64,000 nucleotides of DNA. Origin: Candidatus Magasanikbacteria bacterium RIFCSPHIGHO2_01_FULL_41_23. GTDB taxonomy: Bacteria > Patescibacteria > ABY1 > Magasanikbacterales > UBA922. This document shows positions 1-8,807 of this stretch, one piece after another. The notes under the pieces were generated by a model. That model was not told where the DNA came from. It saw only the letters and a list, made by a program, of their open reading frames with translations, and ran no database searches. The DNA lies in contig MFPT01000002.1 in the NCBI GenBank assembly GCA_001782805.1, forward strand, positions 133,993-197,992. Reading direction: 5' to 3'. The position numbers and the translations under genes were made by a program. How positions within the stretch are numbered: position 1 is the first letter of the stretch; every line of letters begins with the position of its first letter.

Positions 1-1037
1 ACAGTCAACGGCCGAGTTTCTTCTGGGTGACATCGTTCAGTTTGTTTTTGCGCGGGCGCGCAGGTCAAAGTTAAACTCGGCTCATCCCAAGATAATCTTC
101 GTGCCATTCCAGTTTTTCCTCCACCCATAAAATAACTTGCCTTCATATATTCTTTTTGCAAATCTTCCGACAAATCACGCCAACAGCCACCCGGCGGAAC
201 TTTTTCCATTATTTCTTTTTTTCTTTTAGGATATTTTTGTCCTTCAGATTTTGGACAATCTTTAAAAGCTTCACGGAGTGAGACGGTGTAATCTTTTTCT
301 TTGGGGAAAAAGAAAGGAATATTTTTTAAATCACTACGGATACCAATAATTATCAATCTTTCTCTTTTTTGTGGCACATCATGATACTGTGAACGCGCTA
401 TTTTGTAAGCAACTCGATAACCTAACTCTTTCAAAATATTTACCATTATTTCCAGTGTTTTTCCATTTTCATGACGCAACAAACCTTTGACATTTTCCCC
501 CATGATAATTTTTGGCTGGACTTCTTTTATACAACGCGCGAATTCAAAAAAAAGTGTTCCGCGCGCATCTTCAAAACCTTTTTTATTACCGGCATAGCTA
601 AATGCCTGACACGGAAAACCACCTTCAACTACATCAACTTTACCTTTATATTTTTTAAAATCAATTTTAGCAATATCCTCGTGTACAATATTCCAATCTT
701 TTCGATTTAATCTTAAAGTAGCAACAGAATTTTTATCAATCTCATTTAACAAAACATGATTGAGCCCAGCGTGATCCAGACCCAAAGCTGTTCCACCCGC
801 GCCAGCAAATAAATCAATAACTTTATATTTACTTTTTTGCCTAGTTTTCAAAATTTTATAATTATTTACGGTCGATGTGCCAAAAATTTTACTGTGCAAC
901 TTTTTTAACTCTTCAATATTAAAAAGCCTATGGTTCAACGGCGAACGATGGGCTTTTATGACTCCCCTTTTATCCCAACGTCGAATCGTATCTGACGATA
1001 CACCAATTACTTCGGCGGCTTCTATGACAGTCAGCAT
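1..1037 (-). CDS. HTH-fused DNA (cytosine-5) methyltransferase, 3' end beyond the window
   Basis: Partial gene; the frame is open to position 3 with no stop. The first ~55 residues form a MerR/excisionase-type helix-turn-helix (MLTVIEAAEVIGVSSDTIRR). C5-methyltransferase motifs follow: motif I VIDLFAGAGGTALGL near residue 72, the catalytic Pro-Cys in GGFPCQAFSY near residue 139, ENV in GENVKGLL near residue 179, and a C-terminal QKQTERCHPEETRP stretch typical of the target-recognition/motif IX region. It would methylate cytosine in a short site, protecting host DNA from the endonuclease just upstream. The ATG lies inside the endonuclease stop (ATGCTGA), so the two are probably translationally coupled. 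The N-terminal HTH could make the enzyme an autoregulator, as known for some C5 methyltransferases; that role is inferred. Confidence 0.93.
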   Translation of the reverse strand, partial: MLTVIEAAEVIGVSSDTIRRWDKRGVIKAHRSPLNHRLFNIEELKKLHSKIFGTSTVNNYKILKTRQKSKYKVIDLFAGAGGTALGLDHAGLNHVLLNEIDKNSVATLRLNRKDWNIVHEDIAKIDFKKYKGKVDVVEGGFPCQAFSYAGNKKGFEDARGTLFFEFARCIKEVQPKIIMGENVKGLLRHENGKTLEIMVNILKELGYRVAYKIARSQYHDVPQKRERLIIIGIRSDLKNIPFFFPKEKDYTVSLREAFKDCPKSEGQKYPKRKKEIMEKVPPGGCWRDLSEDLQKEYMKASYFMGGGKTGMARRLSWDEPSLTLTCAPAQKQTERCHPEETRPLT

Positions 1038-1543
1038 CTGCTGAGTATTTTTGAATAAGGTAGTTTGCATATTGGTATAACTTCAACATAATAACCAACA
1101 TAGCCTTTGTATTTGGTGCTTAATAGTTTTTTTAGATCATCATAAATAGCGACTTTGTGATTACCTTTTGTGGTATTGTGTTTATTTTTTACTTCAGCAA
1201 TTATTTTTGCATCTTTGTTTACTAGATCTACAACATTCCCTACGCCCAAACTTTCCCAGCCAGTAAAGTGGCCTAAGATTTCTTGATGAAAACTACCCAA
1301 AGCATTCTGGATTGTTTTTTGTACCTGTCGAGCACTTTCTTTTTTCATCCATTCAGCTGACGATATACCGGTCGTCATTACTTCAAAGAGGGCGGAAAAT
1401 GGATCAACAACATTTTTATAAAAATCTTTTTCAGAATTATTTACCGCATTTCTTGCTACACCCAAAACAAATTCAACACCTGAATATAAATCTTGATTGA
1501 TAATAAAAGGTAAAAGTTGCTTTTTTGGTATTTGATAATCCAT
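1031..1543 (-). CDS. Short type II restriction endonuclease, Eco47II-like
   Basis: 170 aa. The segment VGNVVDLVNKDAKIIAEVKN is a PD-(D/E)xK nuclease core (Asp, about ten residues, then E-x-K), followed by KHNTTKGNHKVAIYDDL, which I associate with the Eco47II (GGWCC) family. Position directly before a C5 methyltransferase with a 7-base overlap supports a restriction-modification pair. Family members I recall are clearly longer (about 230-240 aa). This one stops soon after the YYVEVIP strand, so it may be a C-terminally truncated, possibly inactive enzyme. Specificity cannot be read from sequence alone. Confidence 0.72.
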   Translation of the reverse strand: MDYQIPKKQLLPFIINQDLYSGVEFVLGVARNAVNNSEKDFYKNVVDPFSALFEVMTTGISSAEWMKKESARQVQKTIQNALGSFHQEILGHFTGWESLGVGNVVDLVNKDAKIIAEVKNKHNTTKGNHKVAIYDDLKKLLSTKYKGYVGYYVEVIPICKLPYSKILSRC

Positions 1544-1606
1544 TTTTTTAGGTTAAACAACAAATTCAACTTATCTAGTATAAACTACGATAAATGACTT
1601 GTAAAC

Positions 1607-4195
1607 TTACACCGACCTCCTTAAATACTCCCCCGTCGCGCTTCCGCTTTTCCGCGCCACTTCTTCCGGCGTGCCAGTCGCGACAATCATTCCGCCTTTG
1701 TCCCCGCCCTCTGGTCCCAAATCAATTATCCAATCCGCGGATTTGATGACATCTAAATTGTGTTCAATCACCATGACCGTATTGCCTTGACTGGCTAATT
1801 TTTGCAACACATCAATCAATTTGCGCACATCATCATAATGCAATCCGGTTGTCGGCTCATCCAGTAAATATAATGTTTTGGTCGTGCCACGTTTCGCCAG
1901 TTCTTTGGAAAGTTTAATGCGTTGCGCTTCGCCGCCGGACAATGTGGTGGCGGATTGACCGAGTGTGAGATATTCCAAACCAACGGCATTCAACATTTTT
2001 AATTTATCGGCAATGTAATGAACATCGGTAAAAAACTTTTCCGCGTCTTCCACTGTCATTTCCAAAATTTCCGAAATATTTTTGCCATTATATTTTACTT
2101 GCAAAGTTTCTTGAGTAAAGCGTTTACCGCGACAAATTTCGCAGACGATTTCCACGCTGGGCAAAAAATGCATTTCAATTTCAATCGTGCCCTTGCCTTC
2201 GCAATTTTCGCAACGGCCACCAGGCCGATTGAAACTAAAACGACCGACTTTATAGCCACGCATTTTAGCTTCGGGAGTGGCCGCAAAAATTTCGCGAATA
2301 TAGTCAAACGCTTTGGTGTAGGTGGCGGGATTACTGCGTGGCGTGCGACCGATGGGCGCTTGATCAATGACGACGATTTTATCAATGTATTCCAAACCGG
2401 TGATCGCGTCGTGCGCACCAACCACATAACGCGTCCAATTTAATTTATTGGAAATCGCGCGATGCAAAATATTGTGCATCAAAGTGGATTTGCCTGAGCC
2501 TGACACGCCGGTCAAACAGACAAATCGGCGCAACGGAATTTCCACAGTGATATTTTTTAAATTATGTTCACGCGCGCCTTTTATTTTTATTTTCGGGGTT
2601 GACGAATCAACTTTACGTCGTGATTCAGGCAAGGCAACTCTTAATTCTCGACGCAGATATCGGCCAGTCAAAGATTTATCCGTACTGCCTTGCACCGTAA
2701 TCACGGGCAAATCTTGGCGCTGGATAAATTTTTTATTTAATAACATTTCGCGTGGTCCGGAAAAAACAATTTCCCCACCATGCTTGCCCGCGCCTGGTCC
2801 AATATCCACAATCCAATCACTGGCCAAAATCGTATCTTCATCATGCTCCACCACAATTATCGTATTGCCCACATCGCACAAATTGCGCAAAGTGGAAACT
2901 AAACGAGCGTTGTCGCGTTGATGTAAACCAATGGTCGGTTCGTCAAGTACATACAATGCTCCCACGAGTTTGGTGCCCACTTGCGATGCCAGACGAATCC
3001 GTTGCGCTTCTCCGCCCGACAGCGTGCCCGCACGACGACCAAGCGTCAAATAATGCAGGCCAACATCAAACATAAATTGCAAGCGATTGCTGATTTCCCT
3101 AAACACAGCCGTGGCGATGGCCACTTCTTTCTCTGGCAATTCCAATTCAATCAGGGCAAAAAATTCGCGCGCATCCGCAATCGTCATGGTCGTCACTTCC
3201 CAAATATTTTTACCCGCAATTTTTACATTGAGCGCGTTGGCATTCAAACGCTTGCCCGCGCACACTGCACAAATTTCTTCACTGAAAATTTCCTTGACTC
3301 CCAAACCAGTGCACGATGCGCAATACCCGTATGGACTGTTAAAACTAAACAAACGCGGTTCAATTTCCGGAAAACTATAGCCATCACTCGGACAAGAATA
3401 TTCCGTGCTGTAAATTTGTTCGGTTTTGTCGGGAAATTGAACAGTACACAAACCATTGGACAGTTGCACCGCGCTTTCCACGGCTTCATTCAAACGCTGA
3501 ATATTCTCCGCGCTCGCATCATCTTGCAAAATGACAGAAGGAATACGATCAACTACAACCTCAATCGTATGTTTAAAATTTTTAGTAAGAGTAATCCGCT
3601 CGCGCAAACTGGTTATTTTTCCATCCACCCGCACTTCCACAAATCCGGAATTATAAAAATCATAGAGCATCTGATAATACTCGCCTTTTCGTCCGCGCAC
3701 CACGGGCGCGAAAATCAATAATTCTTCGCCGATATTTTTTTGGTTGTTGGCTTGATGATTTTTGATGCCCGCGTTAATTTTTTCCATCATTTCGTCGACG
3801 CTCATCTTGGCAATCTCTGTCCCGCACAGCGGACAAAACGGATGCCCGATGCGCGCGTACAACACACGCAAATAATCATAAATTTCCGTAATCGTCGCTA
3901 CGGTGGAACGCGGATTGGCGCTATGCGCTTTTTGGTCAATGGAAATCGCGGGCGACAATCCCTCAATCTCGTCAACATCCGGTTTTTGCATCCCGCCCAA
4001 AAATTGCCGCGCATAGGCCGACAAACTTTCAATATACCGACGCTGACCTTCGGCAAAAATCGTATCAAACGCCAAACTGGATTTGCCCGAACCGGACAAA
4101 CCCGTAAACACAATCATCTGATTGCGCGGAAGTTCCAAAGAAATATTCTTGAGGTTGTGTTCGCGGGCGCCACGGATAATGATCTTTTCTTGCAT
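1607..4195 (-). CDS. uvrA: UvrABC excinuclease subunit A
   Basis: 862 aa; ABC-type ATPase that scans DNA for bulky lesions and loads UvrB. First Walker A GLSGSGKSS at residues 32-40, signature LSGGEAQRIRL near 391, D-loop/Walker B LYVLDEPTIGLH. A second ATPase has GVSGSGKSTL, the C-terminal zinc finger CENCEGKG...CEICRGKR, and a second LSGGEAQR. It is shorter than the usual ~940 aa: the segment between the first zinc module (CASCTGLGVKEIF) and CAVCAGKRL is collapsed to a few residues. The first zinc module reads CPSD where CxxC is usual, so one ligand is missing. Monocistronic with its own promoter (4255-4283). Confidence 0.98.
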   Translation of the reverse strand: MQEKIIIRGAREHNLKNISLELPRNQMIVFTGLSGSGKSSLAFDTIFAEGQRRYIESLSAYARQFLGGMQKPDVDEIEGLSPAISIDQKAHSANPRSTVATITEIYDYLRVLYARIGHPFCPLCGTEIAKMSVDEMMEKINAGIKNHQANNQKNIGEELLIFAPVVRGRKGEYYQMLYDFYNSGFVEVRVDGKITSLRERITLTKNFKHTIEVVVDRIPSVILQDDASAENIQRLNEAVESAVQLSNGLCTVQFPDKTEQIYSTEYSCPSDGYSFPEIEPRLFSFNSPYGYCASCTGLGVKEIFSEEICAVCAGKRLNANALNVKIAGKNIWEVTTMTIADAREFFALIELELPEKEVAIATAVFREISNRLQFMFDVGLHYLTLGRRAGTLSGGEAQRIRLASQVGTKLVGALYVLDEPTIGLHQRDNARLVSTLRNLCDVGNTIIVVEHDEDTILASDWIVDIGPGAGKHGGEIVFSGPREMLLNKKFIQRQDLPVITVQGSTDKSLTGRYLRRELRVALPESRRKVDSSTPKIKIKGAREHNLKNITVEIPLRRFVCLTGVSGSGKSTLMHNILHRAISNKLNWTRYVVGAHDAITGLEYIDKIVVIDQAPIGRTPRSNPATYTKAFDYIREIFAATPEAKMRGYKVGRFSFNRPGGRCENCEGKGTIEIEMHFLPSVEIVCEICRGKRFTQETLQVKYNGKNISEILEMTVEDAEKFFTDVHYIADKLKMLNAVGLEYLTLGQSATTLSGGEAQRIKLSKELAKRGTTKTLYLLDEPTTGLHYDDVRKLIDVLQKLASQGNTVMVIEHNLDVIKSADWIIDLGPEGGDKGGMIVATGTPEEVARKSGSATGEYLRRSV

Positions 4196-4220
4196 AATTT
4201 TGGATATAAAATGGAAAATT

Positions 4221-4240
4221 GCCCTCGGGTGAGGGCATAT
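4221..4240 (-). promoter_or_regulatory. Small GC hairpin in the uvrA leader
   Basis: GCCCTC-ACCC-GAGGGC lies between the uvrA -10 box and its start codon. It is a 6-bp stem with a 4-base loop. No LexA-type box was seen. Function unknown; it may affect translation. Confidence 0.4.
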
Positions 4241-4254
4241 ACAAATATGGAAAA

Positions 4255-4283
4255 AGTATAGAGGAAAGTGGGGGAATGGTCAA
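4255..4283 (-). promoter_or_regulatory. uvrA promoter
   Basis: TTGACC (4278-4283) and TATACT (4255-4260) with a 17-bp spacer. The -35 box directly follows the T-run of the terminator of the upstream small gene. The start codon is about 55 bases downstream and has no SD. Confidence 0.75.
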
Positions 4284-4315
4284 TAAAAAAACCGATACCA
4301 ATTATACAAGTATCG
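4284..4315 (-). terminator. Rho-independent terminator of the 72-aa orphan gene
   Basis: On the minus strand CGATAC...GGTATCG forms a short stem followed by GTTTTTTTATT. It ends the transcript of the small gene at 4400-4618 just before the uvrA promoter. Confidence 0.65.
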
Positions 4316-4343
4316 ATTTAAAACAAATTAAAATGTGTTTGCC

Positions 4344-4384
4344 CGCCCGTGTTGTCGACGCATGGGCGGACAAACACGGGCGGT
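4344..4384. repeat. GC-rich palindrome downstream of the 72-aa orphan gene
   Basis: CCGCCCGTGTT...GTC pairs with GAC...AAACACGGGCGG across a short centre containing GCATGGGC. The stem is strong and has no T-run of its own. It is distinct from the TTCGACAAGCTC repeats elsewhere in the window. Confidence 0.5.
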
Positions 4385-4399
4385 TGGATGGTGTGCGCC

Positions 4400-4618
4400 T
4401 TACACTGAGCGCAGCTTCCTCCTGAAGTCAGGCTTAGGAAGAACCCTGACCTGAATCACGACATGCGCATCCCCTCTTGAGCAGGGAAACGCAGGCGTCC
4501 CCAGAATGAGAGACACTGCATGGTAAGCCTTGCCTTCCCAAACAAACGGTGGCATCTTCATGTAAGCCGACCCGTCGTGCTCGAACCACTCGCCGATTTT
4601 GAGATTTTCCACAGTCAC
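4400..4618 (-). CDS. Orphan small protein, GC-richer unit
   Basis: 72 aa, start GTG. AGGGAG lies ten bases upstream and a plausible promoter, TTGCAA-N18-TATATT, lies about 50 bases upstream. A hairpin (TGCGGTTTTTACCGCA) directly precedes the SD. The sequence (GEWFEHDGSAYMKMPP...AVSLILGTP) looks like a small all-beta domain, but I do not recognise a family. Codon use is more GC-rich than in neighbouring uvrA and the 5' leader is structured. It is one of five such isolated units in the window. Confidence 0.6.
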   Translation of the reverse strand: MTVENLKIGEWFEHDGSAYMKMPPFVWEGKAYHAVSLILGTPAFPCSRGDAHVVIQVRVLPKPDFRRKLRSV

Positions 4619-4752
4619 TATTTCTGTTCTCCCTGCGGTAAAAACCGCATTGTTCTTTGGACAATATAATCATATTCCAGTGCATATTGCAAATAAATAT
4701 GACTTTGGTTATGATACCAGTCTATACTTTTTATTTATTTAATTTAGTTTTT

Positions 4753-5205
4753 ATGAAGCACGTCAAAAACTACTCGGTCTTGGGCGCAACTGCTCTTTTA
4801 TTTCTTGGCGCAGGTTGTGCCAACACGCCTGTCCAACCAGAAGCAAAACCAGTAAACGAAGCCGTACCGGTTTCGGCTCCAGCAGTATCCGTGGAAACAA
4901 CTATCACAGCTCCAGCAACCAATGAACTTTCTCTTACCGGTGAAGCAAAAGGCAATATGCTTGTCCATCTTAGTTTTACCACTCCGGCTGAAATGGACAA
5001 AGATGTTCAAGGATTTAGACTGCTCATGGGTCGAGAAGAAAACCCAACACCCCAAACTGCCACCGATTGGTATGATCTTGGCTCAGCTCACCGAAGCAAA
5101 GATTGGACTGTAAACGCGATCGGCTCGCGTCATTTCCGCGTTTGCACACTGATAAAAAATCAATGCCAAACATTTAGTAATAATCTGGAATTGGACGTTA
5201 AATAA
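4753..5205 (+). CDS. Putative lipoprotein
   Basis: 150 aa. The ATG at 4753 is chosen because it begins a canonical lipoprotein signal (MKHVKNYSVLGATALLFLGAGC); the lipobox LGAGC puts the lipidated Cys near residue 22. A Pro/Ala/Val/Thr-rich linker follows, then a ~90-aa domain (TGEAKGNMLVHLSFTTPAEM...FRVCTLIKNQCQTFSNNLELDV) that reads like one Ig/fibronectin-type beta domain with two cysteines. Likely an extracytoplasmic protein anchored to the membrane. It overlaps the convergent DUF218 gene by 8 bases. Confidence 0.8.
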   Translation: MKHVKNYSVLGATALLFLGAGCANTPVQPEAKPVNEAVPVSAPAVSVETTITAPATNELSLTGEAKGNMLVHLSFTTPAEMDKDVQGFRLLMGREENPTPQTATDWYDLGSAHRSKDWTVNAIGSRHFRVCTLIKNQCQTFSNNLELDVK

Positions 5206-5824
5206 AAAACTTAGGAAGCGGTTTTGTAATTTTAATTTGCCAAACCGCCTTTAACCGCGCCAACCATTCGCGCGGTTTTTCTATTCGCCAAGAATTATAT
5301 TCGCGATAATCCGCATTGACCGGCACCACATTCATCCCCATCGATTCGCATAAATATACTATCCGCGGCAAATGAAATGATTGTGACACGACAATCGCGT
5401 TTTTGATTCCATATAATCTGGTTTCGCGCCAACAACTTTCATAAGTTCTATACCCGTGCGGATCAATCATAATATCTTGAACCGCGACTCCATTGGCAAT
5501 TACTAAAGAACGCATTGCGGATATTTCATCAGCACGAGAAGCGCCATCATCGCCGGTCAAAAATAATTTTTGCACTTTTTGTTGTTTATACAAATCAATA
5601 CCAATCAGCACGCGATCATATTGCATGTCGCTCATTTCGGTTTTGGTTTTCATTCCTCCGCCAAAAATAATCGCAATAGTTGAGGTTGGCGCTTGCGCTA
5701 ATTTAAAAATTCGCGACGAATTATTTAAAATTATAAAATTCGCCAATAACAAAAAAAATAATCCAATGGCAAACGAAATCATCGACGACCAACCAATTAA
5801 TTTTAATTTTTTAGAAAATATCAT
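5198..5824 (-). CDS. DUF218/SanA-YdcF family membrane protein
   Basis: 208 aa. One N-terminal transmembrane helix (WSSMISFAIGLFFLLLANFII), then a DUF218 domain: IIFGGGMKT, LTGDDGASRADEISAMR, DPHGYRTYESCWRE and VVSQSFHLPRIVYLCESMGM. The family is linked to envelope metabolism or barrier function; the exact reaction is unknown. The ATG at 5824 is preferred because a TATAAT box ends only a few bases upstream (leaderless or nearly so). An upstream TTG at 5845 would lie on or before the promoter. Confidence 0.85.
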   Translation of the reverse strand: MIFSKKLKLIGWSSMISFAIGLFFLLLANFIILNNSSRIFKLAQAPTSTIAIIFGGGMKTKTEMSDMQYDRVLIGIDLYKQQKVQKLFLTGDDGASRADEISAMRSLVIANGVAVQDIMIDPHGYRTYESCWRETRLYGIKNAIVVSQSFHLPRIVYLCESMGMNVVPVNADYREYNSWRIEKPREWLARLKAVWQIKITKPLPKFFI

Positions 5825-5949
5825 TTTAATTATACTATCTTCCAATTAATAAAATAATCAAACCAAAATCAATCATTAAATTAAATTTAAAAAATACTGA
5901 ATATTTATTAGTATATATTGAGATACGATATTCGTAAACCTTTGAAAAT

Positions 5950-5992
5950 TCCTCAAAACACAAATACTTTTTTATGTTTTTAGGAATTTGGC
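5950..5992. terminator. Hairpin between DUF218 gene and orphan gene
   Basis: AATTCCT.AAAACA pairs with TGTTTT.AGGAATT around an A/T-rich loop. Next to it, GGCCAG...CTGGCC forms a second stem. Together they probably end the minus-strand orphan gene at 6050-6499. Confidence 0.5.
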
Positions 5993-6049
5993 CAGAGAGG
6001 AAGCTGGCCAGAGGTGGGAGGAAGTGGCGAGGACAGAGGACAACGGCGG

Positions 6050-6499
6050 TTAGTCGGTGAAGCCGAAAAGCGAACGGCGGCGGAACTGTCCCTTCGCAGG
6101 GACACGCACCAGACGACGCCAGTCAACATTGCCATCAAGGCAGAGCGCAGTGCCACTCCGCACCGAGCCAAGCCCGATGATCGGATCTCGCCGCTGTTCT
6201 TCGGGACACTGGATCCCGATTGCCAGCGTGTGACTCGCCCGCATGAGCTTCTTTCCGGAGGTTTCTTCCCAGACCATGATTCCCTCGCTGGAGGGATCTT
6301 GGTCAAACCTCACAAGATGAACATCCGCGGATTCGCGCAAGAACATCTGTTCGGGAGCAAACAAGCTCCCAATGTCAAACGTAACCTCGTTGTAGTTGCC
6401 GAGACGGATCGCCTCGGCAATTCCCATCATGGTATAGGGCCGAAGACATATCGTCTTCACGACCGTACCAACCAGCGGCGCCATATTTGGCGATCGCAT
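6050..6499 (-). CDS. Orphan protein, GC-richer unit
   Basis: 149 aa with no recognised family. The start MRSPNMAPLVG is chosen for the strong GGGAGGTGAT just upstream of the ATG. The sequence mixes beta-strand-like segments (NEVTFDIGSLF, VHLVRFDQD, GIMVWEET) with a basic C-terminus (GQFRRRSLFGF). There is no signal peptide or membrane segment. It is transcribed from a consensus promoter that begins inside the uvrB stop codon and has a ~130-base structured leader. Codon use is GC-richer than in the flanking uvr genes. Confidence 0.65.
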   Translation of the reverse strand: MRSPNMAPLVGTVVKTICLRPYTMMGIAEAIRLGNYNEVTFDIGSLFAPEQMFLRESADVHLVRFDQDPSSEGIMVWEETSGKKLMRASHTLAIGIQCPEEQRRDPIIGLGSVRSGTALCLDGNVDWRRLVRVPAKGQFRRRSLFGFTD

Positions 6500-6543
6500 A
6501 TCACCTCCCAATGTACGAGTTTTTGTTGGTTGTTAAGTCAGAA

Positions 6544-6604
6544 TTTCTCCCGACTGTTTTCTGCGCTTCATTACTTTAATAAAGAGAAAAAACAGTGGAG
6601 AAAA
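6544..6604 (-). promoter_or_regulatory. Long hairpin in the leader of the 149-aa orphan gene
   Basis: TTTCTCC-CTGTTTT-TC pairs with GAAAACAG-GGGAGAAA within the 5' leader. It lies between the promoter at 6636-6664 and the SD, and may control translation or stability. Confidence 0.5.
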
Positions 6605-6635
6605 ATAAAATATAGAAAAAACTGATTAAAAAAAT

Positions 6636-6664
6636 TTATACCATAAAACTACGACGTTTGTCAA
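6636..6664 (-). promoter_or_regulatory. Consensus promoter of the 149-aa orphan gene
   Basis: TTGACA (6659-6664), 17-bp spacer, GTATAA (6636-6641). The -35 box overlaps the uvrB stop codon, so this is a compact internal promoter at the gene junction. Confidence 0.75.
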
Positions 6665-8733
6665 GACGTACGTGCCTTAAGTTCCCGAATCTCATCACGT
6701 AAAATCGTCGCTAATTCAAATTCCAAATCTTGCGCCGCCTGTTTCATTTGCGCTTCTTTATCCTTGATAATAACTTTTATCGGTCGCGCATCGCCAATAA
6801 TATCCAAATCAGTCACACCAACGCCCGCTGATTTTTTCTTAATTTTTTTACCTCGCTCTGAAACATTTTCCGCAGAAATTCCAAACTCCTCCAAAATATT
6901 GCGAATACTTTTGGCAATGGTTTTGGGAGTTATATTATGTTTTTTATTGTACGCCAATTGTTTGTCACGCCGACGCGCGGTTTCGGCCAGCGCGCGCTCA
7001 ATGGATCCGGTCAGATGATCGGCATACATCACGACCAAACCATTCACATTACGCGCGGCCCGGCCAATGGTTTGAATCAAACTCGTAACACTCCGCAAAA
7101 AACCTTCTTTATCCGCGTCCAAAATCGCGACAAAAGAAACTTCAGGAATATCCAAGCCTTCGCGCAATAAATTCACGCCCACAATCACATCAATCTCCCC
7201 ACGACGTAATTTAGTAATAATATCAATGCGATTAATCGTAAGTACATCACTGTGTAAATATTCCACTTTAATTTTTTTCTTCACTAAAAATTCCGTCAAA
7301 TCCTCGGCCATTTTTTTGGTAAGTGTGGTTACGAGCGTTCGCTCTTTTTTTGCTATTCTTTCTTGAATTCGGAGTATAACGTCGTCTACTTGCGACAATG
7401 AATCTTTGCTCGCAGTGACTGGCCGAATTAAAACTTGCGGATCAACCAAACCAGTCGGACGCACAATTTGTTCCGCGATATTTTGCGCAGTAGTCAATTC
7501 ATATTCCGCTGGCGTAGCCGAAACATAAATCACTTGTTCGGTGCGAGTGGCAAATTCTTCATATTTTAGTGGCCGATTGTCGCGTGCACTCGGTAAACGA
7601 AAACCATGTTCCACCAAAGTATCTTTGCGCGCTCTATCCCCATTATACATTCCGCGAATTTGCGAAACTGTAACATGTGATTCATCAATCACGGTTAAAA
7701 AATTATTTTTCCCTTCGCTTACTTTTTCCTTGTTTTCATTTTCCTTCCCACCCGCATATTTAAAATAATCCAATAATGTAAATGGTGGTTCATCGGCCAC
7801 GCGTCCATCAAAATGTCGTGAATAATTTTCAATCCCGTTGCAATAGCCGATATTTTTTATCATTTCCAAATCATATTTTACGCGCCGTTTTAATCTTTCA
7901 TATTCCAAAACTTTTCCTTTTTTGGTAAAATTTTGCAATTGTTCTTCCAACTCTTGTTCAATATTCCCAAACGCGCGTTCGCGCATTTCCGGAGTGGCCA
8001 CATAATGTTTGGCCGGAAATAACCAAATATCTTCTTGCGCGCGGATGATTTGTCGCGTCACCGCTTCCACTTTTTCAATTGCAATAATATGACTGCCGAT
8101 TTCCAAGCGATAAATCACTTCTTCATTTACGGGCATCAGTTCCAAAACTTGTCCGCGCAACCGAAATGTTCCGCGCGTCAAATCCGTATTGGTGCGCGTA
8201 AACTGCATGGCGATTAATTGTTGCAACACGGCCGTCCGATCAAGCTTATCACCCACGCGCAAATGCAAAACAATTTTTTCATATTCCGTAGGCGAACCCA
8301 AACCATAAATCGCGGACACTGATGCCACAATAATTACATCGCGCCGCGTCAACAGAGCTTGTGTGCAAGCATGACGCAGACGATCAATTTCTTCATTAAT
8401 CTGCGCTTCTTTTTCAATATACGTATCTGATCCGGGCATATATGCCTCGGGCTGATAATAATCATAATAACTGACAAAATATTCCACCGCGTTGTCGGGA
8501 AAAAACTCGCGAAATTCATTGCACAATTGCGCGGCCAAAGTTTTGTTGTGCGCGATTACCAGCGTGGGCAATTGTGTTTGCGCGATCACATTCGCGATCG
8601 TAAAGGTTTTTCCCGAGCCGGTCACGCCCAACAAAACTTGTTTACGTAAATTTTTTTCTATACCGGAAACTAAACTCGCAATCGCTTGCGGCTGGTCGCC
8701 GGCGGGTTTGTAGGATGAAACGAGTTTGAACAT
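6661..8733 (-). CDS. uvrB: UvrABC excinuclease subunit B
   Basis: 690 aa; the damage-verifying helicase-like subunit that receives DNA from UvrA and recruits UvrC. Walker A GVTGSGKTFTIANVI near residue 38, the lesion-probing beta-hairpin YYDYYQPEAYMPGSDTYIEK, helicase motifs LTVIDESHVTV, VSATPAEYE and QTIGRAARNVNGLVVMYAD. A C-terminal UVR motif (EAQMKQAAQDLEFELATILR) is the UvrC-binding helix pair. Length is normal for the family. The ATG has no SD. A palindrome lies over its upstream region (8751-8807). Confidence 0.98.
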   Translation of the reverse strand: MFKLVSSYKPAGDQPQAIASLVSGIEKNLRKQVLLGVTGSGKTFTIANVIAQTQLPTLVIAHNKTLAAQLCNEFREFFPDNAVEYFVSYYDYYQPEAYMPGSDTYIEKEAQINEEIDRLRHACTQALLTRRDVIIVASVSAIYGLGSPTEYEKIVLHLRVGDKLDRTAVLQQLIAMQFTRTNTDLTRGTFRLRGQVLELMPVNEEVIYRLEIGSHIIAIEKVEAVTRQIIRAQEDIWLFPAKHYVATPEMRERAFGNIEQELEEQLQNFTKKGKVLEYERLKRRVKYDLEMIKNIGYCNGIENYSRHFDGRVADEPPFTLLDYFKYAGGKENENKEKVSEGKNNFLTVIDESHVTVSQIRGMYNGDRARKDTLVEHGFRLPSARDNRPLKYEEFATRTEQVIYVSATPAEYELTTAQNIAEQIVRPTGLVDPQVLIRPVTASKDSLSQVDDVILRIQERIAKKERTLVTTLTKKMAEDLTEFLVKKKIKVEYLHSDVLTINRIDIITKLRRGEIDVIVGVNLLREGLDIPEVSFVAILDADKEGFLRSVTSLIQTIGRAARNVNGLVVMYADHLTGSIERALAETARRRDKQLAYNKKHNITPKTIAKSIRNILEEFGISAENVSERGKKIKKKSAGVGVTDLDIIGDARPIKVIIKDKEAQMKQAAQDLEFELATILRDEIRELKARTS

Positions 8734-8750
8734 ATTAACTTTTTTTGAGG

Positions 8751-8807
8751 ATAATCTCCTTAAATAGGTATTTTTAAGTGAATATGATCCCCTATTTACG
8801 AGATTAT
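8751..8807. promoter_or_regulatory. Inverted repeat upstream of uvrB, possible operator
   Basis: Two nested 8-bp arm pairs (ATAATCTC/GAGATTAT and TAAATAGG/CCTATTTA) flank a ~22-base centre. A TTGACA (-35-like, minus strand, 8807-8812) abuts one arm, so the palindrome covers the expected -10 and start of transcription. It may be a repressor site or a leader hairpin. Confidence 0.5.

Noticed and set aside
2018..4261. Long open frames on the plus strand opposite uvrA
   Set aside because: They are codon-bias shadows of uvrA and have no SD, promoter or protein-like composition.
4344..4384. Member of the TTCGACAAGCTC repeat family
   Set aside because: It contains TTGTCGAC by chance but has different arms (CCGCCCGTGTT) and no matching flanks.
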